Notes under the pieces: model-generated
Seen by the model: the letters and a program-made list of their open reading frames with translations, nothing else
What the model was told of the DNA's origin: nothing
The model's database searches: none
From: CAAFZY01 sp964410325
GTDB taxonomy: Bacteria; Pseudomonadota; Alphaproteobacteria; RF32; CAG-239
NCBI GenBank assembly: GCA_964410325.1
Contig: CAYPFN010000017.1
Location: 1 to 28,828, forward strand
DNA: 28,828 nucleotides
Direction of reading: 5' to 3'
Translations under genes and position numbers: made by a program
Shown here: positions 1-7,759 of the stretch, in pieces
Numbering within the stretch: the first letter of the stretch is position 1
Layout: each line of letters opens with the position of its first letter

Positions 1-54
1 TATCGTCCCAATGTTGCAGTGCGGCTTGCTCCGCTCAAATTTCTCTTTCGCCAT
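1..54 (-). CDS. tuf: Elongation factor Tu, 5' end only (cut by window edge)
   Basis: The reverse strand reads 18 codons beginning MAKEKFERSKPHCNIGTI, the standard bacterial EF-Tu N-terminus; the gene runs off the left edge. EF-Tu is the GTPase that delivers aminoacyl-tRNA to the ribosome. It is the last gene of the str operon here, behind fusA, with a GGAG ribosome site 8 nt before the ATG. Only the N-terminal tail before the P-loop is visible, so intactness cannot be judged. Confidence 0.93.
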   Translation of the reverse strand, partial: MAKEKFERSKPHCNIGTI

Positions 55-88
55 TTAAATTTACTCCAAATAAAAATTAAAACTTTTC

Positions 89-110
89 AAAGGGCGGACT
101 AGCCGCCCCA
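89..110 (-). terminator. Hairpin between fusA and tuf (attenuator or processing site)
   Basis: A GC-rich stem GGGCGG / CCGCCC with a 5-nt loop lies in the 66-bp fusA-tuf gap. On the minus strand it is followed by TTTGAAAAGTTTT, an imperfect U-tract, so it may be a partial terminator that tunes tuf relative to the upstream genes. Confidence 0.45.
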
Positions 111-120
111 GATTTATATA

Positions 121-2196
121 TTAAGCATTTTTGCTCTTAATTGTTTCGGCAATTTCTCTCGGAACCTCAGAATAATGATCAAAAAGCATCGTAAACTGAG
201 CACGTCCTTGAGAAAGCGAACGCAATGTGTTGACATAACCAAACATATTGGCCAAAGGAACAAATGCGTCAACCACACGGGCATTGCCTCTCTGATCCAT
301 ACCGTTAACCAGACCGCGGCGAGAATTTAGATCACCGATGATATCACCCATATATTCTTCCGGGGTAACAACTTCAACCTTCATAATCGGTTCCAACAGT
401 CTTGGTTCTGCCTGACGCATACCTTCGCGGAAAGCTGCACGGGCAGCAATTTCAAAGCACATAACGTTTGAGTCAACCTCATGATAAGCGCCGTCATACA
501 GGTTACATTTAACACCTGTTACTGGATAACCAGCTAAAACACCGCTTTCCATAGCGCTCTTCAGGCCCTTTTCAACGCCAGGGATATATTCCTTCGGAAC
601 ATTACCGCCGACAACCGTATTGACAAACTCAAATCCGGTATGGTCTTCTGTCGGCTCAAACTTAATCTTAACCCGCGCAAACTGACCAGCACCGCCAGAC
701 TGTTTCTTATGGGTATATTCAATATCGCAAGGCTTTGTAATTGTTTCACGATAAGCAACCTGAGGCTCGCCGACATTTGCATCAACCTTAAACTCACGCT
801 TTAAACGGTCAACAATAATCTCCAAATGCAGTTCACCCATACCCTTAATGATAGTCTGACCGCTTTCTGGATCGGAAGAAACTTTAAATGAAGGATCTTC
901 CATGGCCAAACGCGACAATGCCAAGCCCATTTTTTCAATATCGACCTTGGTTTTCGGTTCAACCGCCAACTCAATGACTGGATCCGGAAATTCCATATTT
1001 TCCAGAACAATCGGATGCGCGGCATCACAAAGCGTATCCCCTGTTGTGGTATCTTTTAAACCCGCCAAAGCGATAATATCGCCGGCATAAGCTTCTTTCA
1101 GATCTTCACGTTTGTTAGCATGCATCAACAGCATACGTCCGACACGTTCTTTTTTATCCTTAACCGAATTGTAAATATAAGAACCAGCATTCATCATACC
1201 AGAATAAATACGGGTAAAGGTCAAAGAACCCACAAACGGATCGTTCATAATCTTGAAAGCCAAAGCCGATAAAGGTTCGCTGTCGCTCGGATGGCGGGCG
1301 ATAACCTCATCTGTACCCGGCTTAACGCCTTCAATTGCCGGAATATCAACCGGAGAAGGAAGATAATCAATCACCGCATCCAACAGTGGCTGAACACCTT
1401 TGTTTTTAAATGCCGTGCCACAGAAAACCGGAACAAAGTCCTGAGCCAAAGTACCCTTACGGATACATTTTTTCAAAGTTTCAACCGAAACTTCTTTGCC
1501 TTCCAGATAATCTTCCATGGCCTGTTCATCTTGTTCAACAGCCATTTCAACCAGCTGAGCACGATATTCTTCAGCTTTATCTTTTAATTCTGCCGGAATT
1601 TCACGTTCTTCAATCGGAGAATCCGCCGTATCACCAGTATAGATAATCGCTTTCATCTTAATCAAGTCAACCATGCCTTTAAATTCAGACTCAGCACCAA
1701 TCGGCAACTGCATTGCCAACGGACGGGCACCCAAACGGTCAACAATCATATCAAGACAACGGTAGAAGTTTGCACCGATTCTGTCCATTTTATTACAAAA
1801 GCAAATACGCGGAACACCATATTTATCGGCCTGACGCCATACGGTTTCGGACTGCGGTTCCACACCGGCAACCGAATCAAACACCGTAATAGCACCGTCC
1901 AAAACACGGAGCGAACGCTCAACTTCAACCGTAAAGTCCACGTGACCCGGCGTATCAATGATGTTAATACGATGCCCCTTCCAGAAACAGGTTGTCGCGG
2001 CGGATGTAATTGTAATACCGCGTTCTTGTTCCTGTTCCATCCAGTCCATCGTAGCCGCACCGTCATGAACCTCACCAATCTTGTGAGACATACCAGTGTA
2101 ATATAAAATACGCTCGGTTGTCGTGGTTTTACCAGCATCAATATGTGCCATGATGCCGATATTTCTGTACATTTCCAATTTATGTGTACGAGCCAT
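121..2196 (-). CDS. fusA: Elongation factor G
   Basis: EF-G is the translocase GTPase that moves mRNA and tRNAs through the ribosome and helps ribosome recycling. The 691-residue product has full family length. The P-loop AHIDAGKT lies at residues 17-24, followed by the switch region RGITITSAATT, DTPGHVDFT and CNKMDRIG. Domains II-V follow, including GGNVPKEYIPGVEKG in domain IV. It lies 18 bp downstream of rpsG and upstream of tuf, the classic str operon order. Nothing is unusual in the frame. Confidence 0.97.
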   Translation of the reverse strand: MARTHKLEMYRNIGIMAHIDAGKTTTTERILYYTGMSHKIGEVHDGAATMDWMEQEQERGITITSAATTCFWKGHRINIIDTPGHVDFTVEVERSLRVLDGAITVFDSVAGVEPQSETVWRQADKYGVPRICFCNKMDRIGANFYRCLDMIVDRLGARPLAMQLPIGAESEFKGMVDLIKMKAIIYTGDTADSPIEEREIPAELKDKAEEYRAQLVEMAVEQDEQAMEDYLEGKEVSVETLKKCIRKGTLAQDFVPVFCGTAFKNKGVQPLLDAVIDYLPSPVDIPAIEGVKPGTDEVIARHPSDSEPLSALAFKIMNDPFVGSLTFTRIYSGMMNAGSYIYNSVKDKKERVGRMLLMHANKREDLKEAYAGDIIALAGLKDTTTGDTLCDAAHPIVLENMEFPDPVIELAVEPKTKVDIEKMGLALSRLAMEDPSFKVSSDPESGQTIIKGMGELHLEIIVDRLKREFKVDANVGEPQVAYRETITKPCDIEYTHKKQSGGAGQFARVKIKFEPTEDHTGFEFVNTVVGGNVPKEYIPGVEKGLKSAMESGVLAGYPVTGVKCNLYDGAYHEVDSNVMCFEIAARAAFREGMRQAEPRLLEPIMKVEVVTPEEYMGDIIGDLNSRRGLVNGMDQRGNARVVDAFVPLANMFGYVNTLRSLSQGRAQFTMLFDHYSEVPREIAETIKSKNA

Positions 2197-2214
2197 ATTC
2201 TTAAACCTCTTTGC

Positions 2215-2685
2215 TTAGAATTTATAGTGTGAGAATGCTTTATTGGCTTCAGCCATTTTATGCGTATCTTCACGCTTTTTAACAGCCGCGCCTTTATTAG
2301 CGTAAGCATCCAGCAATTCATTGGCAAGTCTGTCGGTCATGGTCGTTTCCGAACGCTTCTTAGCCGCAGCGATAATCCAACGGATTGCCAAAGCCTGGCG
2401 GCGGTCAGCCCGAACTTCGCACGGCACCTGATAAGTGGCGCCACCGACACGGCGTGAACGAACCTCAACCATAGGTTTAACATTTTCAACAGCTTCTGAA
2501 AAGACGCTCAAAGCATCTTGTTTTGATTTGGAAGCAATAATATCAAAAGCCGAATAGACAATCTTTTCCGCAACGGCCTTTTTACCATCTTCCATAACAT
2601 TGTTAATAAATTTCGCAACTACCTTATCATTAAACTTTGCATCAGGCAGTACATTTCTTTTTACAGCACTATGACGACGTGACAT
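2215..2685 (-). CDS. rpsG: 30S ribosomal protein S7
   Basis: S7 nucleates assembly of the 30S head by binding the 3' major domain of 16S rRNA and contacts tRNA in the E site. The 156-residue protein begins MSRRHSAVKRNVLPD and has the family core GGATYQVPCEVRADRRQALAIRWI at about residues 77-100. Length and sequence are normal for bacterial S7. It sits 11 bp after rpsL and 18 bp before fusA, so the genes are cotranscribed. In other bacteria S7 can repress its own operon; whether that happens here is not visible. Confidence 0.96.
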   Translation of the reverse strand: MSRRHSAVKRNVLPDAKFNDKVVAKFINNVMEDGKKAVAEKIVYSAFDIIASKSKQDALSVFSEAVENVKPMVEVRSRRVGGATYQVPCEVRADRRQALAIRWIIAAAKKRSETTMTDRLANELLDAYANKGAAVKKREDTHKMAEANKAFSHYKF

Positions 2686-2696
2686 CTGGCATTCTC

Positions 2697-3068
2697 CTAT
2701 TTAGGTCTCTTAGCGCCGTATAAAGAACGACGTTGACGACGTTTAGACACACCTTGCGTATCCAAGGTACCGCGAATAATATGATAGCGAACACCAGGTA
2801 AGTCTTTTACACGGCCTCCTCTAATCAGCACCACTGAGTGTTCTTGAAGATTATGACCTTCACCAGGGATATAGCTGATTACTTCAAAGCCGTTTGTCAA
2901 GCGTACACGTGCCACTTTACGCAAAGCCGAGTTAGGCTTTTTCGGGGTTGTTGTATAAACCCTTGTGCAAACACCGCGTTTTTGTGGACAAGCTTTCAAA
3001 GCCGGAACTTTGTTTCTCTTCACTTTTGGTGTTCGTGAGTTACGAATTAACTGATTAATTGTAGGCAT
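2697..3068 (-). CDS. rpsL: 30S ribosomal protein S12
   Basis: S12 sits at the decoding centre and affects accuracy. The ATG at 3068 is chosen because it gives the family N-terminus MPTINQLIRNSR and follows AAGGA by a normal spacing; a longer upstream reading would add 14 unrelated residues. The product is 123 residues. Lys43 (TPKKPNSALRK) and Lys88 (GGRVKDLPGVRYH), the positions changed in many streptomycin-resistant bacteria, are wild type here. It is the first gene of the str operon, directly behind a strong promoter. Confidence 0.97.
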   Translation of the reverse strand: MPTINQLIRNSRTPKVKRNKVPALKACPQKRGVCTRVYTTTPKKPNSALRKVARVRLTNGFEVISYIPGEGHNLQEHSVVLIRGGRVKDLPGVRYHIIRGTLDTQGVSKRRQRRSLYGAKRPK

Positions 3069-3147
3069 CACAAATTTCCTTAAAAGTTTAATTAAATTAA
3101 TACAAAACACCTGCCCAAAAGAGATTCTCTTTTAAGCAAGTGTGCGC

Positions 3148-3176
3148 ATACTAACTTCTCAAACCTCTACTGTCAA
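3148..3176 (-). promoter_or_regulatory. Sigma-70 promoter of the str operon
   Basis: On the minus strand a perfect TTGACA (3171-3176) is followed after 17 bp by TAGTAT (3148-3153). This leaves a leader of about 70 nt before the rpsL ATG. Confidence 0.85.
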
Positions 3177-3745
3177 GCGCTTTTTTACAAAAAATTAAGC
3201 ATTACCGCCCAAACAAGTTCTTTCCTCCCAATGTTTCATTAATCTATATAATAAAGTTTTTCATCAGAAATAACTTTCCGCCAGATTTTTTTATGAACTT
3301 AATCTGTTCATTTATCTATTGAAGATATTTATGCAGGTGGAATATTGTTTGTTATTGAATTGCTTTGAAGAGATTTGAAAAATATAGATAAATCAAATAA
3401 TATTAACGATATTAAAAGTCTTTTACCGATTATAATTCAACCACTTATTCAAATGTAGTCGTTTTAGTGAAGAACTCCCAAATAACAAGCTTCAAAGAAA
3501 AGCAGGACACAATTGATAACAATCTTCTACAGCTTTTTAACAAACGCGAGACTAATATAATATAATATAATGTAATATAATACAATATAATATAATATAA
3601 TATACCGGAATAAGGTCAAGAAATGAATAGAGGAGAACATTCCATTATAAGAATTCTATTGGTATTTAATATACTACCAACTGTTCCGCCAATAAATTAT
3701 TTTGCCATAATATAGTCATCTTTAGATAGTATAGTATCAAACAAA
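3177..3745. other. AT-rich non-coding stretch of island 1
   Basis: About 570 bp with no convincing gene. It holds a pentanucleotide microsatellite (3553-3604, listed separately), an imperfect inverted repeat TTGGTAtt...taCCAA around 3658-3681, and a doubtful 30-codon reading frame on the plus strand at 3623-3715. It separates the str promoter from the restriction cassette border at 3746. Confidence 0.6.
3553..3604. repeat. TAATA pentanucleotide microsatellite, about 10 units
   Basis: Ten TAATA units in tandem plus two bases, with single substitutions in the fourth unit (TAATG) and the seventh (CAATA). The array contains several TATAAT hexamers. No gene obviously depends on it, so a regulatory role is not supported. 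Confidence 0.9.
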
Positions 3746-3770
3746 CCAACCTATTACAGATATAAAGAAA
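3746..3770. repeat. RM-cassette border repeat, copy 1
   Basis: A 25-bp sequence starting CCAACCTATTAC and ending AAAGAAA. It matches 22 of 25 positions (three transitions) with 22097-22121. Both copies lie just beyond the 3' end of a minus-strand restriction-modification gene, with a hairpin between repeat and gene. Confidence 0.75.
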
Positions 3771-3797
3771 AATTGGCTGTTTAATTACAGCCAATTA
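3764..3797 (-). terminator. Rho-independent terminator of the MTase-REase operon
   Basis: A 10-bp perfect stem AATTGGCTGT / ACAGCCAATT (3771-3780, 3787-3796) is followed on the minus strand by TTTCTTT. It lies about 20 bp after the restriction gene stop. Confidence 0.8.
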
Positions 3798-3817
3798 AAT
3801 AATTTGAAAAGTAATTA

Positions 3818-4984
3818 TTATTTATTATCTGCTTCAAATTCTTCATAACATCCAAGTTTCTTAAAATTTATATTATAACTTCCATCCATGTTTTTTGATA
3901 TTTCTATACTGTCTATTCCTTTTTTCTCTAACATATCATACGTTAGTAATTCTTCTTCTTTTAAGTGTAATACTTGCCTCAATAACCACTTACCTAAATC
4001 CTTATTTGGATTTGTCATTAAAGCTTTTCCTCCATCCTGACACACTTTTGCAGATAGTTCGGTCTTATTACTATCTGGTAAAAATAATCTAAAAGGAATG
4101 TCTCGGCTTGGAAAAAAATGTGGAAAATTTCTATGTATCCAAGCAGGAATTGGTATATAAACTTCATTTACATCTCTAACACGACCTTTTGCATTCCATT
4201 GATTTAAACCACTTCTATCAGGTACATGTTTAATTTTTCCTCTTGTAGAATATAATGGTAATATAACCCTTGCCACAATATTTGTACTAGGTACAATGTT
4301 TGTACTACTTTTTATAATTGGTAATTTATCGTTTAGTAAATTATATAGTATTTCGTATGGATCTTCAAAAATTGGAACATCAAAATCATCAATACTTTTA
4401 ACATAAAACTTTTTAAATAATGTTGATTTTGAAAGATTAAAACAATATTCATTATGTTCGTCATTAAAATAAATTGTATTGTCTGTACTTTTGCGAACCT
4501 CCCGAATCTTAGAAATATCAATTAAATCCATTTTAGTTTCATATAATAAAAATTGCTTTTCATTTCTTACCACGCAGTGGTACAATAATTTGTTTATATC
4601 CACACCTGTTATATTGACGGTTGTTCTTATTCTCTCATTTCTTAAATCTGCAACAGTTTTAATAAGATTTAATGTATTATCATACTCATCTGATGAAAAT
4701 AATTTTCTCTGTTTGTTAAATTCTGCAATTTTTTCTGTACAGCATCCATTTTTATATAAAAAAGTTTTTAACCCTATTCCATATATTCCTTTTGAGGCAT
4801 CTATTGATATATCACTTCTTGATAAATTTATTGCTTTAAATGCTTTACAAAAAATATTTTCTGCCATTCTATAATATAGATATGGAACATTACTATCACT
4901 TGAGAGCATTGATAACGAACCAATTATTCTCAATAATTGCTTATACTCATTTTGAACTATACCTGTTTGCTCTTCATAAAACAT
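3818..4984 (-). CDS. Probable type II restriction endonuclease with a B3-like DNA-binding domain
   Basis: The 388-residue product lies 3 bp downstream of a cytosine methyltransferase, the usual place for its cognate endonuclease. Residues about 240-385 contain a block resembling the B3-like recognition domain of BfiI/EcoRII/NgoFVII-type enzymes: DRSGLNQWNAKGRVRDVNEVYIPIP, then FPHFFPSRDIPFRLFLPD, then KVCQDGGKALMTNPNKDLGKWLLR. The N-terminal part is not recognised with certainty. It contains SIDASKGIYGIGLKTF at residues 60-75 and EKIAEFN at 84-90, which could be a degenerate PD-(D/E)xK core (Asp62, Lys73), but this is inference. The family call comes from motif memory and context. The gene is AT-rich like the rest of the island, consistent with transfer. 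The cleavage site cannot be read from the sequence. Confidence 0.72.
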   Translation of the reverse strand: MFYEEQTGIVQNEYKQLLRIIGSLSMLSSDSNVPYLYYRMAENIFCKAFKAINLSRSDISIDASKGIYGIGLKTFLYKNGCCTEKIAEFNKQRKLFSSDEYDNTLNLIKTVADLRNERIRTTVNITGVDINKLLYHCVVRNEKQFLLYETKMDLIDISKIREVRKSTDNTIYFNDEHNEYCFNLSKSTLFKKFYVKSIDDFDVPIFEDPYEILYNLLNDKLPIIKSSTNIVPSTNIVARVILPLYSTRGKIKHVPDRSGLNQWNAKGRVRDVNEVYIPIPAWIHRNFPHFFPSRDIPFRLFLPDSNKTELSAKVCQDGGKALMTNPNKDLGKWLLRQVLHLKEEELLTYDMLEKKGIDSIEISKNMDGSYNINFKKLGCYEEFEADNK

Positions 4985-4987
4985 CCA

Positions 4988-5926
4988 TCAAACCTTCTTT
5001 ATAGCTTTAATAATTTCCTTTCCAATAGATGCAATAACTGGAACAGAAACAGAGTTCCCCATTTGTTTATACAATGCAGAATTTGCAATATTTGGTAGCT
5101 TATAATCTTCTGGAAAACCTTGTAATCTTGCACATTCTCTCGGTGTTAGTTTTCGGATTCCTTTACTATCTTTAATCAATGGGACATTATGGCCACCCAT
5201 TCCCATGTTTGCTGTTAGAGTTGGGCATAATCCATTTTTATTTTCTCTAACATATACACGTCTCCATTGATAAACTGTATCCATTCTTATTATTTGTTTT
5301 TCTAATTCCTGATAAAATGGCACTTTGTCTGTATAATAATATTTGTCATCAACATTATCTTCTAACAAGTCATTGATACCTTGTCTGCTTTTAACTTTTT
5401 CAGGAAAATTAAATTCATCACATATTTTGTTATCCTTAAAGGCAACAATATAAATTCGTTCTCTATTTTGAGGTATGTTAGAATATTCACAGGTATTTAA
5501 TACCTTGTATTTAACAAAATATTCTCTTTTTTCTAATTCATTTAAAATAACTCTAAAGGTGTTGCCTTTATCGTGGCTTTCTAAATTTTTTACATTTTCA
5601 AAAAATAAATATTTTGGTTTTAAAACATCTGTCAATCTCATTATTTCAAAAAATAACGTACCTCGTATATCATCAAATCCCTTTCTATAACCTGCTATAG
5701 AAAATGCTTGGCAAGGAAAACCTCCTGCTAACATATCAACTTTGGATAAATCATTTGGATTAAGGTCATGAATATCCATCTCATACATTCGATGTTTAAA
5801 GTTACTAGTATATGTAATGCAAGCATTTTTATCAATTTCATTTCCCCAAACAATTTTAAATCCTGCTTGTTGTAATCCCATTGCTATTCCACCGATACCA
5901 GCAAACAAATCACCAACCGTTATCAT
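4988..5926 (-). CDS. DNA (cytosine-5-)-methyltransferase
   Basis: The enzyme transfers a methyl group from S-adenosylmethionine to C5 of cytosine in a specific site and protects it from the adjacent endonuclease. In the longer 319-codon reading, motif I DLFAGIGG is at 13-20, motif IV GGFPCQ at 75-80 with catalytic Cys79, motif VI ENV at 117-119, motif VIII QNRERIYIV at 160-168, the target-recognition region at about 190-262, motif IX TPRECARLQGFP at 268-279 and motif X KQMGNSVSVPVI at 294-305. The ATG at 5926 is preferred (312 residues) because GGAGAG lies 3 nt before it; an upstream ATG at 5947 would start inside the palindrome and lacks a ribosome site. All catalytic motifs are intact. Expression is predicted to depend on the invertible region upstream. 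Confidence 0.93.
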   Translation of the reverse strand: MITVGDLFAGIGGIAMGLQQAGFKIVWGNEIDKNACITYTSNFKHRMYEMDIHDLNPNDLSKVDMLAGGFPCQAFSIAGYRKGFDDIRGTLFFEIMRLTDVLKPKYLFFENVKNLESHDKGNTFRVILNELEKREYFVKYKVLNTCEYSNIPQNRERIYIVAFKDNKICDEFNFPEKVKSRQGINDLLEDNVDDKYYYTDKVPFYQELEKQIIRMDTVYQWRRVYVRENKNGLCPTLTANMGMGGHNVPLIKDSKGIRKLTPRECARLQGFPEDYKLPNIANSALYKQMGNSVSVPVIASIGKEIIKAIKKV

Positions 5927-5929
5927 ATT

Positions 5930-5957
5930 CTCTCCATAAATAGTCATTTATGAAGAG
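5930..5957 (-). promoter_or_regulatory. Switch site a: palindrome that sequesters the methyltransferase ribosome site
   Basis: Arms CTCTCCATAAAT (5930-5941) and ATTTATGAAGAG (5946-5957) pair with one G-U in the minus-strand RNA around a 4-nt loop. The GGAGAG Shine-Dalgarno sequence for the ATG at 5926 is inside the stem. The central 16 bp (5936-5951) form the inverted partner of site b at 6077-6096, sharing TAAATGAC and TTTA. Confidence 0.72.
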
Positions 5958-6096
5958 GCGCTTTTAGAGAATAATTTTATGTGTTTATATATCCTAATAA
6001 TCCTAATAAAATCAGATAATAATCTTGGGATTAACTCTATTTTTATAATTGCTTATTAGACTGCTTTTCATAGATAATCTAAATGACCGTTTAGAT
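5936..6096. other. Candidate invertible segment upstream of the MTase-REase genes
   Basis: Inverted sites a (5936-5951) and b (6077-6096) are separated core centre to core centre by 143 bp, identical to the second switch at 27040-27198. Read in opposite orientations, both cores contain TAAATGAC(C/T)(A/G)TTTA. The enclosed DNA is AT-rich. On the plus strand, pointing away from the methyltransferase, it has TTAACT-17-TATTAG (6031-6059) at almost the same offset as the good promoter in the second switch, and an isolated TATAAT at 6044-6049. The promoter assignment here is weak. Confidence 0.6.
6077..6096. repeat. Switch site b: palindrome ATCTAAA-6-TTTAGAT
   Basis: Perfect 7-bp arms around TGACCG. 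It is the inverted partner of site a. Its left flank, ATAGATAATCTAAA at 6070-6083, is identical over 14 bp to that of site e (28158-28171) in the second island. Confidence 0.75.
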
Positions 6097-6294
6097 TAAA
6101 ACCATAAACCTTTGCAAATTTCTCACAAAACAAGAGATATTATCGATAATTACAGGCGGTTCAATCTGCGTAACTTCCTGACGGTTAACCGGCTTTTCGC
6201 CTATTGTATCCCATATGATTTCAAAGGACTTTGTGTCGCCATTAAGTGCTTTTTCTAATAATGCCGTACAAAGTCGCTTTTCTGCATTGACTGA
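6091..6294 (-). pseudogene. Remnant of a phage protein (small-terminase-like, C-terminal part)
   Basis: Directly behind the point where the invertase homology stops, the minus strand in another frame reads AEKRLCTALLEKALNGD, then TKSFEIIWDTIGEKP, then VNRQEVTQIEPPVIIDN, up to a stop at 6091. This ALLEKAL-GD-x-KSFEIIWDxIGxKPV pattern resembles the end of small phage proteins of the terminase-small-subunit/DUF5681 sort. The assignment is from memory and tentative. It has no start codon of its own and overlaps the end of the truncated invertase, so it is a decayed fragment joined by illegitimate recombination. Confidence 0.5.
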
Positions 6295-6679
6295 TTAAAT
6301 CTCTTTCTATCTCTGCAGATAAACCAAACGAAAATGCTAAAACCTTGCTTTGCAAATTGTCCCCAAGTTCATAATTGTCCTTAACCGTGTAAACTTTAGC
6401 ACCAATATGCATACAATGCTCCAAAATCCGCATTATCATAAATAGCTTTCGCCCTAGTCGTGATAATTCAGAACAAATAATAACATCGCCCTTTTTTAGC
6501 TTTTTTAAACAACCGCCTAAAGCCCGCTTTTCTGGCTCTTTAATACCGGACACCCCGTTGTCCTCTATATAGCGGTCAATTTCATAGTTTAATTGTTTAG
6601 CTTTTTGCTCAATTCCTAAACGCTGGTTAGCACAATCTTGTTTATCGCTACTTACCCGAATATACCCGTAAACACTCAT
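6242..6679 (-). pseudogene. Truncated serine invertase of the Mpi family
   Basis: The 145-codon frame starts MSVYGYIRVSSDKQ (catalytic Ser10, Arg8) and carries the catalytic-domain landmarks SRLGRKLF (73-80), DNYELGDNLQSKVLAFSFGLSAEIERDLISQ (101-131). Intact relatives, including the one at 28232, continue RTKEAL and end with a helix-turn-helix. Here homology stops at Gln131, is followed by 14 unrelated residues and a stop, and the DNA-binding part is lost. It starts behind AAAGGAA. The catalytic domain is intact, but without a DNA-binding domain it is probably inactive as an invertase. Confidence 0.85.
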
Positions 6680-6898
6680 ATTTTTATATTCCTTTCTTTT
6701 CCTATCAATAGATAGATTTTAGCATATTAATAAAAGCTTCTCAAATAAGCCTTTCACAAAGAAGCGTCTGATGATACAACAAAAAAGAAAAAATTGAACA
6801 AATATAAAAATACGTAAAAAATCCTATCAACATATAAAGCACCACGCTACGCCATTGGTAGCTATTTAGTAGCTTAAACAATATCTATTGCTTGGGAG
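6680..6898. other. AT-rich gap between invertase remnant and tRNA-Val
   Basis: About 220 bp without a recognisable gene or RNA. No partial copy of the tRNA-Val 3' end was seen here or in the rest of island 1, so there is no direct sign of integrase-mediated insertion at tRNA-Val. Confidence 0.5.
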
Positions 6899-6937
6899 AA
6901 AACAAAAGCTTTGAAATTCTCTATTAATTTCAAAGCT
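6898..6937 (-). terminator. Terminator of tRNA-Val
   Basis: A perfect 12-bp stem AGCTTTGAAATT / AATTTCAAAGCT with a short loop is followed on the minus strand by TTTTGTTTT. It lies just after the CCA end of the tRNA. Confidence 0.85.
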
Positions 6938-6942
6938 CTAAC

Positions 6943-7018
6943 TGGTGGGCGCTGAGAGGTTCGAACTCCCGACCCTCTCGGTGTAAACGAGATGCTCTTC
7001 CAGCTGAGCTAAGCGCCC
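6943..7018 (-). tRNA. tRNA-Val (anticodon TAC)
   Basis: The minus strand folds as a canonical 76-nt tRNA: acceptor GGGCGCT/AGCGCCC, D arm GCTC...GAGC, anticodon stem TCTCG/CGAGA with loop TTTACAC (anticodon TAC, reads GUA), T arm GGGAG-TTCGAAC-CTCTC, and encoded CCA. The 3' end faces island 1. Confidence 0.96.
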
Positions 7019-7109
7019 GTTTTATTTATTCAGATGACTTATACATAATTAATTTTAATAAATCAAGCAAAAAATATTTTTTATGCCGATGGTAAACATT
7101 TTATAAAAA

Positions 7110-7147
7110 AACAAAAAAAATAAGGCAAAACATATTGGTCTTGCCTT
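7110..7147 (-). terminator. Terminator of the HU gene
   Basis: Stem AAGGCAA/TTGCCTT (7122-7128, 7141-7147) is followed on the minus strand by ATTTTTTTT. It lies about 25 bp after the HU stop. Confidence 0.85.
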
Positions 7148-7171
7148 ATATATAAATAAGGAAATCGCCAA

Positions 7172-7447
7172 TTATTTATTGACAGCTTCCTGAAGAGCTT
7201 TACCAGCTTTGAACTTAGCCTGTTTACGAGCTGCAATTTTGATAACAGCACCAGTACGCGGATTGCGGCCGGTCGTAGCGGCACGTTTGGCAACAGCGAA
7301 AGTACCAAAACCAACCAAGCGAACTTCATCACCTTTTTTCAAAGCAGTTGTAACAGAAGCTACAAAAGCATCAACAGCCTTAGCTGCATCAGTTTTTGTC
7401 AGACCAGTTGCGCTAGCTACGCTAGAAATGAGTTCATTTTTATTCAC
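7172..7447 (-). CDS. hup: DNA-binding protein HU
   Basis: HU is a small dimeric nucleoid protein that bends DNA without strict sequence preference. The GTG at 7447 is preferred: it gives the family start MNKNELISSVA, is preceded by GAGGGAG at 8 nt, and yields 91 residues, the usual length. The DNA-binding arm GRNPRTGAVIKIAARKQAKFKAGKAL is at about residues 55-80, and GFGTF lies just before it. The gene stands alone between its own promoter and terminator. IHF subunits are longer and differ in the arm, so HU is favoured. Confidence 0.95.
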   Translation of the reverse strand: MNKNELISSVASATGLTKTDAAKAVDAFVASVTTALKKGDEVRLVGFGTFAVAKRAATTGRNPRTGAVIKIAARKQAKFKAGKALQEAVNK

Positions 7448-7512
7448 GGTAAGGACTCCCTCTAATAAAATTATTAACAACATTGTGAGCATTTCTGCTT
7501 TTCACACTCATA

Positions 7513-7541
7513 ATTGAAACGACTTTTTTTATTTAAGTCAA
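7513..7541 (-). promoter_or_regulatory. Probable HU promoter
   Basis: TTGACT (7536-7541), 17 bp, TTCAAT (7513-7518) on the minus strand, about 65 bp before the GTG start. The rest of the 312-bp gap 7448-7759 is AT-rich and holds nothing else recognised. Confidence 0.55.
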
Positions 7542-7759
7542 ACAAAAAAACATTTTTTTACAAGAATCATTACAAAAATCATACTTTTTATACCTTTTAC
7601 GATATTTTTCCACAGCTTTTCTACTTTCAAATCGATATACAAACTGCATCTTCTCTGATTTTCACCTGATTTCATCATGACGAGTCCATTGATTTGGGAA
7701 AAAATATAATATAATTAAAAATATCAAAGCTGCAAATTAAGTTAAAAAAGGAGAAGCAC

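Noticed and set aside
3623..3715. A 30-codon plus-strand frame (MNRGEHSIIRILLVFNILPT...) after an AAGG, possibly a small hydrophobic toxin
   Set aside because: The ribosome site is weak, there is no recognised family, and no clear promoter or antisense RNA. AT-rich DNA easily yields such frames.
3177..6942. Island 1 as an integrative element inserted in tRNA-Val
   Set aside because: No integrase and no duplicate of the tRNA-Val 3' end were found between 3177 and 6942, so the adjacency alone does not support this.
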